NCBI RefSeq assembly: GCF_009604405.1
Contig: NZ_WEGK01000001.1
Coordinates: 1-64,000 of the forward strand
DNA from: Nocardia macrotermitis
Lineage (GTDB): Bacteria; Actinomycetota; Actinomycetes; Mycobacteriales; Mycobacteriaceae
DNA: 64,000 bases
Direction: 5' to 3'
Position 1 is the stretch's first letter; every line of letters starts with the position of its first letter. Positions 17,398 through 25,152 of this stretch are shown piece by piece. The notes under the pieces were generated by a model. The model saw only the letters and a list, made by a program, of their open reading frames with translations, did no database searches and was not told the DNA's origin. Position numbers and translations under genes: made by a program.

Positions 17398-18017
17398 GAG
17401 CGGACTTCCTCCAGTTTCTGGGCGGTGACTGCGGGGTCGGTGGTGCGGTCGCCGATGCGCGGATGCGGGCGCGGGCCGGTCGACGCGGCGGCGATGACGA
17501 CGATCTCGTCGGCGCGGGGTGCGTCGGGCACCCGGGCGCTGACGGTCTGGTAGTGACTGCGCGTCGCGGCGTGCTCCTTGTGCCAGAGCGGCACGACCAG
17601 CGTCTCCCCGGCATCGGCGCGGGCGTCGGCGAAGCAGATGATCGACTCCCCCGCCAGGAACTCGCGCACGAGATTCCCGAAATACGGGGTGTGGATCAGC
17701 GCGCCGCCGTGCTCGATCTCCCCGGCGGTGCCGACGATGGCGGCCTTGCCGAACGCCTCGATCGCATCGACGCCGCCGAGCGCTTGAATCAGCTTGTCGG
17801 TCAACACCTTTGCCAGTCGCGGCGCCATCGCGATCGCCGCGGCGGACAGGTCGGTGGTGGCCGGGGTGCCCACCCACGGGTTGGACACCACGGCCGCGAC
17901 GCTGGCGCGGAATGCCGGACGGGCGGGCGGGCGGCCCGCCTCGGTCAGGGTCTCCTCGCGATAGAGCGATAGCTTGCGGATCTCTATGTGGGCCCCGACA
18001 CCATTGGACGCTTGCAT
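17394..18017 (-). CDS. AA_synth-family protein (copy 1), leaderless start
   Basis: The first gene of the leftward catabolic operon, 207 aa, related to the next gene (shared EIRKL-LYREETLTEAGR, NPWVG and GEIEHGGALIHT blocks). I chose the ATG at 18017 because it starts exactly where a promoter predicts transcription to begin (TTGACC, 17-bp spacer, TACTGT, 7 nt, ATG), and no ribosome-binding site precedes it. An in-frame ATG at 18128 would include promoter sequence. The start codon sits inside a near-palindrome CTTGTATGCAAG that may be the GntR operator. Enzymatic role unknown. Confidence 0.78.
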   Translation of the reverse strand: MQASNGVGAHIEIRKLSLYREETLTEAGRPPARPAFRASVAAVVSNPWVGTPATTDLSAAAIAMAPRLAKVLTDKLIQALGGVDAIEAFGKAAIVGTAGEIEHGGALIHTPYFGNLVREFLAGESIICFADARADAGETLVVPLWHKEHAATRSHYQTVSARVPDAPRADEIVVIAAASTGPRPHPRIGDRTTDPAVTAQKLEEVRS

Positions 18018-18053
18018 ACAAGGAACAGTAGAGCGGGCCGTTGATTCGGTCAA
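18011..18053 (-). promoter_or_regulatory. Leaderless promoter and operator of the monooxygenase operon
   Basis: On the minus strand: -35 TTGACC (18053-18048), 17-bp spacer, -10 TACTGT (18030-18025), then 7 nt to the ATG at 18017. The 12-bp near-palindrome CTTGTATGCAAG (18022-18011) covers the start site, where a bound GntR dimer would block RNA polymerase. The promoter elements are seen; regulation is inferred. Confidence 0.65.
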
Positions 18054-18177
18054 GGGGATGATGCAAACAACGTCTCCACGGCGGTGAATACGCTCCCGAA
18101 TGCCGCATCTATGCATGTAGACCCGCATTTATTCGGCGCTTCGAGAGCTCCGGCCGCAATTGCGCACCGCGAAGCCA

Positions 18178-18225
18178 TTGACACCGGAATGTGACGCGCC
18201 TAATAATCTCTTGCATGGCAGAGCG
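18178..18225 (+). promoter_or_regulatory. Promoter and operator of the flavin-supply operon
   Basis: Consensus -35 TTGACA (18178-18183), 17-bp spacer, -10 TAATAA (18201-18206), then 8 nt to an ATG at 18215. The start region is an imperfect palindrome CTCTTGCATGGCAGAG (18208-18223), again containing CTTGCAT as on the divergent promoter. The same regulator probably controls both operons. Confidence 0.65.
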
Positions 18226-18409
18226 GCCGGAGAGTCGCTCGACAAGCCTCTCCCCCACGCCGGGCCATCGATCCGCGACACCGTCGCCCGATGACCGACC
18301 GGGTCACATCACATCGAGCACACCGCGGCGCGATCGACGCGCCGAGTCCGCGTTCGCCGCCACGGATCCCGAATCCGCGTCGGGCGAACCTGATCAGGAG
18401 TACCCATGA
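18215..18409 (+). CDS. Possible 64-aa leader peptide, leaderless
   Basis: A short frame that starts at the predicted transcription start and ends in a 4-bp ATGA overlap with the SnoaL-like gene. The product is rich in Ser, Pro, Arg and Asp, with no hydrophobic core and no recognisable domain. It may be translated and couple translation to the next gene, but the SnoaL-like gene also has its own AGGAG, so this may equally be untranslated leader. Low confidence. Confidence 0.3.
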   Translation: MAERPESRSTSLSPTPGHRSATPSPDDRPGHITSSTPRRDRRAESAFAATDPESASGEPDQEYP

Positions 18410-18831
18410 CCGACCTCACCGCACGGCGCACCCGCATCGCCGACGCGTGGGCACGCGCCTGGGATCACGGGGAGGTCGACGCGTTCGACGCCCTGCTGAG
18501 CCCGGGTTACCAGCGCCACGGCACGCACGCACCGGCGCAGGATCTGGAGAATTTCAAGGCGTCGATACTGTCCACCCGCGCCGCGTTCCCGGATCTGAGC
18601 ACCACCATCGACGAGATCGTGCTGGACCGGGATTCGGCCGCGATCCGCTGGCACAGCACCGGCAGCCACACCGGCGAATTCCTCGGCATCCCCACCACCG
18701 GCCGCAGCGTGCGGGTGAGCGGGGCGACCTTCGCCCGCTTCGAGGACGACCGCATCACCGAGGAGCACGTGACGTGGGATCCCCGCGCACTGCTGTCCGC
18801 CCTGGGCATCATCAGCCTCGGCCAGGACTGA
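18406..18831 (+). CDS. SnoaL-like / ester cyclase family protein
   Basis: A 141-aa single-domain protein of the NTF2-like superfamily (SnoaL polyketide-cyclase-type). Typical segments are YQRHGTH near residues 37-43, AFPDLSTTIDEIV at 62-74, and HSTGSHTGEFLGIPTTGR at 87-104. Members act as small isomerases, cyclases or binding proteins; the activity here is unknown. An AGGAG precedes the ATG. It is the first clear gene of the rightward operon, 29 bp before the flavin reductase, and may act on a product of the monooxygenase. Confidence 0.8.
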   Translation: MTDLTARRTRIADAWARAWDHGEVDAFDALLSPGYQRHGTHAPAQDLENFKASILSTRAAFPDLSTTIDEIVLDRDSAAIRWHSTGSHTGEFLGIPTTGRSVRVSGATFARFEDDRITEEHVTWDPRALLSALGIISLGQD

Positions 18832-18860
18832 ATCCACCGCGACAACCCGGAGTTCCCACC

Positions 18861-19367
18861 ATGTCCCAGCTCTCCCAGCAGACCGCCGATCCGGACCTGA
18901 TGAAACAGGTCAACCGGCAGTTCGTCACCGGCGTCACCGTGATCACCGCGATGGACGAGCAGCGGCCGAAAGGCTTGGCGGTCAACGCATTCGCCAGTAT
19001 CTCGCTGACCCCGCCGACCGTGATGGTCTGCGTGCAGCGCACCTCGAACACGCACGACTGCCTGTTCCGCGCCGAGCATCTCGCGATCAACATCCTGTCC
19101 GCGGCTCAGGGCGAGGTCGCGGCGCGGTTCGCGTCCAAATCCGACGACAAGTTCCGCGAATCGGATTGGCGGCCAGGCCCTTTCGGCAGTCCACTGCTGG
19201 AGGGCAGCAGCGCGCGGATGGAAACCGAGATCCGCGAACGGTTGCAGACGCTCACGCACACCGTGTTCATCTGCCGGGTCGTGCACGCCGAGGTCGGTGC
19301 GCAGGCGCCGATGATCTACAGCGCGGGCCGGTTCCACGACGGCGGCAAGCTCACCCCACTGCCCTGA
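18861..19367 (+). CDS. Flavin reductase (FMN-binding, DIM6/NTAB type)
   Basis: A 168-aa NAD(P)H:flavin oxidoreductase, the partner type used by two-component monooxygenases. Family motifs are FVTGVTVITA (residues ~21-30), GLAVNAFASISLTPPTVMVCV (~40-60) and an HDGGKL end corresponding to the usual F-x-GG-x-Y/K motif. The start ATG at 18861 follows GGAG. It would deliver reduced FMN to the luciferase-like enzyme at 13576, encoded on the divergent operon. Confidence 0.9.
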   Translation: MSQLSQQTADPDLMKQVNRQFVTGVTVITAMDEQRPKGLAVNAFASISLTPPTVMVCVQRTSNTHDCLFRAEHLAINILSAAQGEVAARFASKSDDKFRESDWRPGPFGSPLLEGSSARMETEIRERLQTLTHTVFICRVVHAEVGAQAPMIYSAGRFHDGGKLTPLP

Positions 19368-19434
19368 ACTCAGCTCTCCGACAACAGATCTCACTCATCA
19401 CAGCCATAACGACGTGGCTTTTCCGGAGGTACCC

Positions 19435-20898
19435 ATGTCCCAGACTCCGTCCTCGGACACCGAAGACCGGCAGTATCGCAGCAAGGTCGCCGCGATCGAG
19501 CCGTACGGCGTCGATCACATACCCGACGTCGAACGGCACGGCACCCCGCGGTCGCAGTTCTCCATCTGGTTCGCCGCGGGGATGAACTTTCCGATCATGG
19601 TGCTCGGGTTCTCGGCGGTCAGCTACGGGCTGTCGCTGACCGCGGCGGTGACGGCGATCGTGCTCGGCTCCCTGCTCGGGGCGATCGTGATGGGCGTGCT
19701 GTCGCAGATGGGCGCGCGGCTGGGGGTGCCGCAGCAGATCCAGTCGCGGGGGCCGCTGGGGTTCTTCGGCAACTTCGTGCCGGTGGCATACATCAACATC
19801 TTCGCCGGGATCGGCTGGGCGGCGGTGACGATCATCCTGGGCGCGCAGGCCATCCACCGGCTCGCGCCCGCGGTGCCGTTCTGGCTCTCGGCGTTGGTGC
19901 TGGTCAGCATTCAGCTGGTGGTGGCCGTGTTCGGGTACAACATGATCCACTTCCTGCAGAAGATCCTGTCGGTGGTGCTGTTCCTCGGGTTCGTCATGAT
20001 CACCGTCGTCTCGATCACGCACAGCACGACAGTGGGTTTCCACGCGAATCCGCACGCGCGCTTCTACATCGGCGGAGCCGGTGGCTGGATCACCTTCGCG
20101 GGATTCTTCCTGTCCTTCCTGATCGCCTGGTGGCCGTTCGCCTCGGATTATTCGCGGTATCTGCCCGATGACGACGGCACCGCCAAGCGGGCCGGGGCGT
20201 ACACGGTGGCCGGTAACTTCATCACGCTGAGCTGGCTGGGGATCGCCGGTGCGGTACTGGGCGGTTCGGCCGTGACCGGTGAGCAGCCGATCGACGCGCT
20301 GGCCCGGCTGACCGGGTCGTGGGCTCCGCTGGCGCTGATCGTGGTGATGCTGTCCTCGTTCTCGCAGAACTTCCTGAACGTCTACGGTGGCGCGATTTCC
20401 GTTCAGACACTGCGGATTCCGGTGAGCCGGCGGACCGCGGTGATCGCGATCTGCGTCATCTCGTATGTCATCAGCCTGTGGGCGGACGCGGGGTTCGAGG
20501 CGAAGTTCAAGAACTTCCTGTTCCTGGGCGCGTATCTGATCGCGCCGTTCGGTGCGGCGCTGCTGTTCGACTACTTCGTCGGCGGGCGCAGGAACAAGGA
20601 GCGGATCGGCGAGCTCTACGACGAAAACCGTTTGCTGGAATGGGGTTTCGTCGCGTGGGTCGTCGGTGTGATCGCCTCGGTGCCGTTCTGGAATCTGTCC
20701 TTCTATCAGGGGTGGGTGAGCGTGCATCAGCCCGGCTGGGGGGATCTGACCTATGTGGTCGGGTTCGTGGTGGCTTCGGTGGTGTATCTGCTCACCTATC
20801 GGCTGCCGGGGTTGCGTCGCAGCAGCGGGTCGGTGCGGGCTGCGCGGCTCGCCGGGCCGGTGGCGGCACCGATCGCGCTGGGTGAGGAATCACTGTGA
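19435..20898 (+). CDS. NCS1-family permease (cytosine/purine/hydantoin type)
   Basis: An integral membrane importer of 487 aa with about 12 hydrophobic segments. NCS1 features are visible: an N-terminal GVDHIPDVERHGTPRSQF stretch, WFAAGMNFP entering TM1, SRGPLGFFGN between TM2 and TM3, and the WWPFASDYSRYLP loop near residue 238. Members carry nucleobases, allantoin, hydantoins or related N-heterocycles with a cation. Start at 19435 with GGAGG 6 nt upstream, rather than the in-frame ATG at 19414. It overlaps ribBA by 4 bp and is the best clue to the substrate class of the island. Confidence 0.92.
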   Translation: MSQTPSSDTEDRQYRSKVAAIEPYGVDHIPDVERHGTPRSQFSIWFAAGMNFPIMVLGFSAVSYGLSLTAAVTAIVLGSLLGAIVMGVLSQMGARLGVPQQIQSRGPLGFFGNFVPVAYINIFAGIGWAAVTIILGAQAIHRLAPAVPFWLSALVLVSIQLVVAVFGYNMIHFLQKILSVVLFLGFVMITVVSITHSTTVGFHANPHARFYIGGAGGWITFAGFFLSFLIAWWPFASDYSRYLPDDDGTAKRAGAYTVAGNFITLSWLGIAGAVLGGSAVTGEQPIDALARLTGSWAPLALIVVMLSSFSQNFLNVYGGAISVQTLRIPVSRRTAVIAICVISYVISLWADAGFEAKFKNFLFLGAYLIAPFGAALLFDYFVGGRRNKERIGELYDENRLLEWGFVAWVVGVIASVPFWNLSFYQGWVSVHQPGWGDLTYVVGFVVASVVYLLTYRLPGLRRSSGSVRAARLAGPVAAPIALGEESL

Positions 20899-22145
20899 GC
20901 GGCAACGTATTTCGTCCGCTACCCGCCCCTGACGCACCGTTCGTGGCCGAGGTCGAGCGCGCGGTGGCCGAGATCGCGGCCGGACGCGCGGTGGTCGTGG
21001 TCGACGATCACGACCGGGAGAACGAGGGTGATCTGATCTTCGCCGCCGAATGCGCGACGCCGGAGCTGGTGGCCTTCACGGTCCGGCACGGCTCGGGGGT
21101 GTTGTGCGTGCCGATGTCGGGTGAGCGGCTCGACGCGCTGGCGCTGCCGCCGATCTGCGCGCACAATCAGGATCCCAAGGGCACCGCGTACGCGATCAGC
21201 GTGGATGCGAAAGACGGTGTGAGCACCGGCATTTCGGCGGCGGACCGCGCGCGCACGATCCGTCTGCTCGCCGCCGGGGACACCCGCCCCGACCAGCTCA
21301 CCCGGCCGGGCCACGTCTTCCCGCTGCGGGCCCGCCCCGGCGGGGTGCTCGAACGCGCCGGGCACACCGAGGCGGCGATCGATCTGGTCACGATGGCCGG
21401 GCTTCGGCCCGCCGGGGCGATCTGCGAGATCGTGAACGACGACGGCACCATGACCCGCGGCGCGGACCTCGACCGCTTCTGCGAGACGCACCACCTGCAC
21501 CGGCTCGCCATCGCCGACCTGATCCGCTACCGCCGCTGGCAGGCACCGCTGATCACCGGCCCCGCCGTCCGCCTGCCCACCCCGCACGGTGTCTTCGAGG
21601 CCACCGCCGTCGCCACCGACGACGGTGCCGAACATCTCGTACTGACCCTCGGCGACCTCACCGACCGCGACGACGTGCTGATCCGCGTACATTCCGAATG
21701 CCTCACCGGCGACGTCTTCGGCTCCCACCGCTGCGACTGCGGCCCACAACTCGACCACGCCCTCACCGAAATCGCGCGAGTGGGGACCGGTGCGGTGATC
21801 TACCTGCGCGGCCATGAAGGCCGCGGCATCGGCCTGCTGCGGAAACTACGCGCCTACCAACTCCAGGAACACGGCTACGACACCGTGGACGCCAACACCG
21901 CCCTCGGCCTCCCCGTCGACGCCCGCGACTACACCATCGCCGCGAAAATCCTTGCCGCCCTGCACATCCGCTCGATCAACCTGATGACGAACAACCCCCA
22001 CAAGGAATCCGAACTGACCACCCTGGGCACCACCGTCCTACGCACCACCCCACTGCACACCACCCCCACCCCCGACAACCTCCACTACCTCCACACCAAA
22101 CAGGACCGCCTCGGCCACCGAGCTCCCACCGCCGCCCACGCCTGA
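20895..22145 (+). CDS. ribBA: Bifunctional riboflavin synthesis protein RibBA
   Basis: Makes both riboflavin building blocks: DHBP synthase in the N-terminal half (DHDRENEGD at 38-46, the acidic metal/substrate loop) and GTP cyclohydrolase II in the C-terminal half (zinc ligands Cys269, Cys280 and Cys282 in SECLTGDVFGSHRCDCG, then the RGHEGRGIGL motif). Length 416 aa is normal. The GTG start overlaps the permease stop (GTGA). Lying in a catabolic operon with a flavin reductase, it is probably a dedicated copy that raises flavin supply when the FMN-dependent monooxygenase is expressed. Confidence 0.93.
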   Translation: MSGNVFRPLPAPDAPFVAEVERAVAEIAAGRAVVVVDDHDRENEGDLIFAAECATPELVAFTVRHGSGVLCVPMSGERLDALALPPICAHNQDPKGTAYAISVDAKDGVSTGISAADRARTIRLLAAGDTRPDQLTRPGHVFPLRARPGGVLERAGHTEAAIDLVTMAGLRPAGAICEIVNDDGTMTRGADLDRFCETHHLHRLAIADLIRYRRWQAPLITGPAVRLPTPHGVFEATAVATDDGAEHLVLTLGDLTDRDDVLIRVHSECLTGDVFGSHRCDCGPQLDHALTEIARVGTGAVIYLRGHEGRGIGLLRKLRAYQLQEHGYDTVDANTALGLPVDARDYTIAAKILAALHIRSINLMTNNPHKESELTTLGTTVLRTTPLHTTPTPDNLHYLHTKQDRLGHRAPTAAHA

Positions 22146-22157
22146 CCCAGGAGCCCC

Positions 22158-22433
22158 ATGACCACCCTCATCACCCGCCACCGCGTCGAGAACTTCGAAA
22201 CCTGGCGCACCGCCTTCGCCGCCCACCGAACCAACCGCCGCACCCACGGCGCAACCGCCCACCGCATCTACCGCACCGGCAACGACATCACCGTCCTCAC
22301 CGACTTCCCCACCCCCGCTGCCGTCGAAGCTTTCCTCACCGACCCCGCCCTCCGCGCCATCATCGCCCGAGCCGGTTTCATCGGCACCCCCACCACCGAA
22401 ATCTGCGACCTCGTCGACGACGAAAACTACTGA
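22158..22433 (+). CDS. Small ABM/cyclase-like ferredoxin-fold protein
   Basis: A 91-aa protein resembling antibiotic-biosynthesis-monooxygenase and Dabb-like dimeric alpha+beta barrels: an N-terminal strand TTLITRHRVENFETWRTAF, a Thr-rich strand ITVLTDFPT and a helix PAAVEAFLTDPALRAI. There is an AGGAG before the ATG. It follows ribBA by 12 bp and ends the operon. It may be a small isomerase or monooxygenase acting on a pathway intermediate; the assignment is by fold resemblance only. Confidence 0.7.
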   Translation: MTTLITRHRVENFETWRTAFAAHRTNRRTHGATAHRIYRTGNDITVLTDFPTPAAVEAFLTDPALRAIIARAGFIGTPTTEICDLVDDENY

Positions 22434-22908
22434 AACACTCTGAATGCACTGCTCTCCAAAGGATTCCGAGCAAAGTAGCCCCGAGGACCGCACAGCCAGC
22501 CGCCCGCTCGTCACCGCCCGAGCATTCGCGGCAAGCAGTTCGATCCACCGACGTGGCGAGTTCGCCCCTGGATCCGGCCCATCACCGTGACCGCACCCCT
22601 GGTCCCCGCCACCCCGGCGCAGACGCTAATTCGCCTTCGTCTGAGAGCATTTCGGGATCTGGCTGCAACGGTGATTCGAGTACTGGTTCACGCGAGCCTC
22701 TTTGCACCACGCACATTGGCACGTACACGCCATCGGAACTCTCCTTCATTGATCGGCGGATACTTCGAGCATCGAGCGATGTCGAGCTCAGTTCCACGGT
22801 AGGTATCCGCCGATCGGACCGGTATCCGTTCAACGTACGACATCCAGCCCGTCGCCGGGCCGTGGCTGAAATGCGAAATACGCTGCGCAACTTGGCAATA
22901 CCGTTGTA
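22434..22908. other. Gene-free gap with a long inverted repeat
   Basis: This 475-bp stretch separates two convergent transcription units. I see no convincing gene; frames there lack start signals and family features. It contains a perfect 13-bp inverted repeat described separately, and its base composition around 22620-22760 is AT-richer than the flanks. Confidence 0.6.
22751..22815. repeat. Perfect 13-bp inverted repeat, 39-nt loop
   Basis: GATCGGCGGATAC (22751-22763) pairs with GTATCCGCCGATC (22803-22815). It lies 94 nt past the stop of the minus-strand hydrolase and over 300 nt past the plus-strand operon. It could be a bidirectional terminator, a structured RNA or a remnant of a mobile element. 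Confidence 0.6.
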
Positions 22909-24954
22909 TTACGGGATCGGTGTGGTGGTGGGGAGGTTGACGAAGCTCGGGGATGTGGGGTCCAGGTCGAGGTGTTGGGGGGCGAGTTGGGTGTTGTTGA
23001 GGAGGGGGCGGAGGGCCAGGGATTTGGGGAAGTTGCCGGCGAAGATGTCTATGCGGAGGCGGTGGGCTGGTTGGAGGACGGCGTCGGTGGGGATGATGGC
23101 GATGTCCAAGGGGGTTGGTTGGCCGGGGATGGCGGGGCGGAGGGTGGCGAGGGTGAGGTCGTTGTAGGGCTGGGTGTAGTCGCCGTTGGGGGAACGCAGG
23201 CTCTTGGACTGGTCGACCGCGCGTAGGGAGGCGGTGAGTTGGCCGGTGGTCAGGACCGTCGAGGTGCCGTCGGGGGCGACGTCGTCGACGGTGACGTCCC
23301 AGTAGCCGTCGAGGGCGTCCTGCACCGTGTTCAGGTGGATGCTGATGGGGCCGGAGATCACCGTCGACGTGGTCACGGGTGGGCTGGTGAAGGTGAGGCC
23401 GTTGGTTTCCGCGACGCGGTTGTCCTTCGCGCACACGTCGAGTACGGCGGTGATGCCCATGGAGCCCTGGGCGGCGTCGCGGGAGCAGATGTTGGTCAGG
23501 CCGGGGGCGATGGTGAGGCGGTCGCGGCCGGGCACGGTGGGGGTCAGGGAGCCGTCGTGAATGGTGCCGGAGGCGGTGCCGCTGGGGGCCGCCGACAGGT
23601 AGACGCGGCGGTATTCGATGCCCGGTTCGGGGAATCGGGTGCTGGTCACCCAGCCGCCGCCCTGCTGACGCATCGTCACCGGACCGTAGGAGGTGATGCC
23701 GTTGTCGACGCCCTTGAGCCAGTGGTCGAACCAGGCGCGCTGCAATACGTCCAATCGTGGTGGGCCGCCGGGCATTCCGGTGCCGGAGCCGGGGCTCATG
23801 TGATAGGTGTCGCCCATCAGCAGCTGTTTGTCGCCCGCGGGCAGCGGGATGGCGTTGTAGATGTTCGCAGCACTGTTGGCGAAGATGTCGTGCCAGCCGT
23901 CATAGACGAACGCGGGCACCGTGATTCGTTCCGGATGACCCGTAACCCCTTCGCGGAACGGGGAATCCGAGCGCAACAGCGTCGCCAGCGTCGGGGGTAC
24001 GGCGTCCACGGTGGGGACGGTCAGCGCCGCCAGCAGTGCGTCGAACATGGTCAGCGGATCGGCCACCCGGTCCGCGAGCCACTTCCAGTCGAACGTCCCG
24101 GTCAACATGGATCGCACGTCCGGGACGAGTTTGAGCACGTTGACCAGGGACAGCCACAGCGGCATGAACGTCGTGCCCAGACCGCCGCCGGGTGCGACCA
24201 CGTCACGGACCAGATCGCTGCCCGGTTCGACAGGGAAGATCGCCTTCAGGGGCGCGGGCGCGTTCTCGGCGGCCTGCAACTGGTTGATACCCGAATACGA
24301 CATGCCGCTCATCCCGACCTTGCCGTCCGACCACGGCTGGCCAGCGGCCCAGTCGATCACCTCACGGGTGTCCAATTGCTCACGCGCGCACAGGGTCTGC
24401 CAATCCCCCTGCGAGAATCCGGTGCCGCGCACATCGGCCACCACCATCGTGTAGCCGCTGCGGATGAGGTTCCGGTCGACCCCGAAGATCGAGATCGCAC
24501 CACCGTTGATCGCGTGCACCAGATCGCCGAAACCGCTGATCGGAGTTCCGGTCAGATCGATCGAGCGGGCCAGTTCGAGTGCCAGCGGTTGCAGCTTCGG
24601 GATCGCCATGGCCGAATCGATCAGATTGGTGACGAGTTTCGTGTACGGCGTCAGGTTCACGATCGTCGGCAACGGGTCCGAGACGATGTGTCCGGCCGCG
24701 TCCATCGGACGATAGATGTTGGCCTTCAACACGATTCCGTCACTCATCCGGATCGGCACATCCCAGTCGACGTGCACAGCGGTGTAGCGCTGCGGCCCGT
24801 CCGCGGTCGCGGTCCACGCGCCCACCCCGGTGGTGACCGGTGAGGCGGAAGCGGCCCGCAAACCCCACACCCCACCCGCGACCAGCAACATCACACAGGC
24901 GAACACCCCGGCCCGGCGCATCGCCCCCACGCGAATTCCCCACCGTGACAACAT
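22909..24954 (-). CDS. Secreted CocE/X-Pro dipeptidyl-peptidase (S15) family hydrolase
   Basis: A 681-aa exported serine hydrolase. A signal peptide or anchor lies at residues 1-38 (hydrophobic VFACVMLLVAGGVWGL). The alpha/beta-hydrolase part has the S15/CocE features: DVPIRMSDGIVLKANIYRP, VVADVRGTGFSQGDW and the nucleophile Ser219 in GMSYSG. The C-terminal jelly-roll domain (from ~residue 450) is typical of CocE/NonD proteins. Start chosen at 24954 with AGGTGA just upstream. Relatives cleave esters, amides or X-Pro peptides outside the cell; the substrate is unknown. Confidence 0.87.
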   Translation of the reverse strand: MLSRWGIRVGAMRRAGVFACVMLLVAGGVWGLRAASASPVTTGVGAWTATADGPQRYTAVHVDWDVPIRMSDGIVLKANIYRPMDAAGHIVSDPLPTIVNLTPYTKLVTNLIDSAMAIPKLQPLALELARSIDLTGTPISGFGDLVHAINGGAISIFGVDRNLIRSGYTMVVADVRGTGFSQGDWQTLCAREQLDTREVIDWAAGQPWSDGKVGMSGMSYSGINQLQAAENAPAPLKAIFPVEPGSDLVRDVVAPGGGLGTTFMPLWLSLVNVLKLVPDVRSMLTGTFDWKWLADRVADPLTMFDALLAALTVPTVDAVPPTLATLLRSDSPFREGVTGHPERITVPAFVYDGWHDIFANSAANIYNAIPLPAGDKQLLMGDTYHMSPGSGTGMPGGPPRLDVLQRAWFDHWLKGVDNGITSYGPVTMRQQGGGWVTSTRFPEPGIEYRRVYLSAAPSGTASGTIHDGSLTPTVPGRDRLTIAPGLTNICSRDAAQGSMGITAVLDVCAKDNRVAETNGLTFTSPPVTTSTVISGPISIHLNTVQDALDGYWDVTVDDVAPDGTSTVLTTGQLTASLRAVDQSKSLRSPNGDYTQPYNDLTLATLRPAIPGQPTPLDIAIIPTDAVLQPAHRLRIDIFAGNFPKSLALRPLLNNTQLAPQHLDLDPTSPSFVNLPTTTPIP

Positions 24955-25152
24955 CGTCACCTCATCCCCTCCCCGGCACACCGCGCGGGCAGCGGGAAGC
25001 GATCGATTCGAGATTTCCCCGAACCTAACATCGGGTCCACACCGAACCCCCGCATCACCGCACGATTGAGCCCATTCCCTGCCGCCCCGACCCGATCTTG
25101 GCCCCGTTCACAACGGCCACCACCGCCCCGAGCCGTAGAATGCGCTCCGACC

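Noticed and set aside
22553..23167. A plus-strand 204-codon frame in the gap before the S15 hydrolase
   Set aside because: No ribosome-binding site, no domain, and its second half is antisense to the C terminus of the hydrolase gene.
23239..24843. A 534-codon plus-strand frame
   Set aside because: Antisense to the secreted S15 hydrolase, which has signal peptide and catalytic motif.
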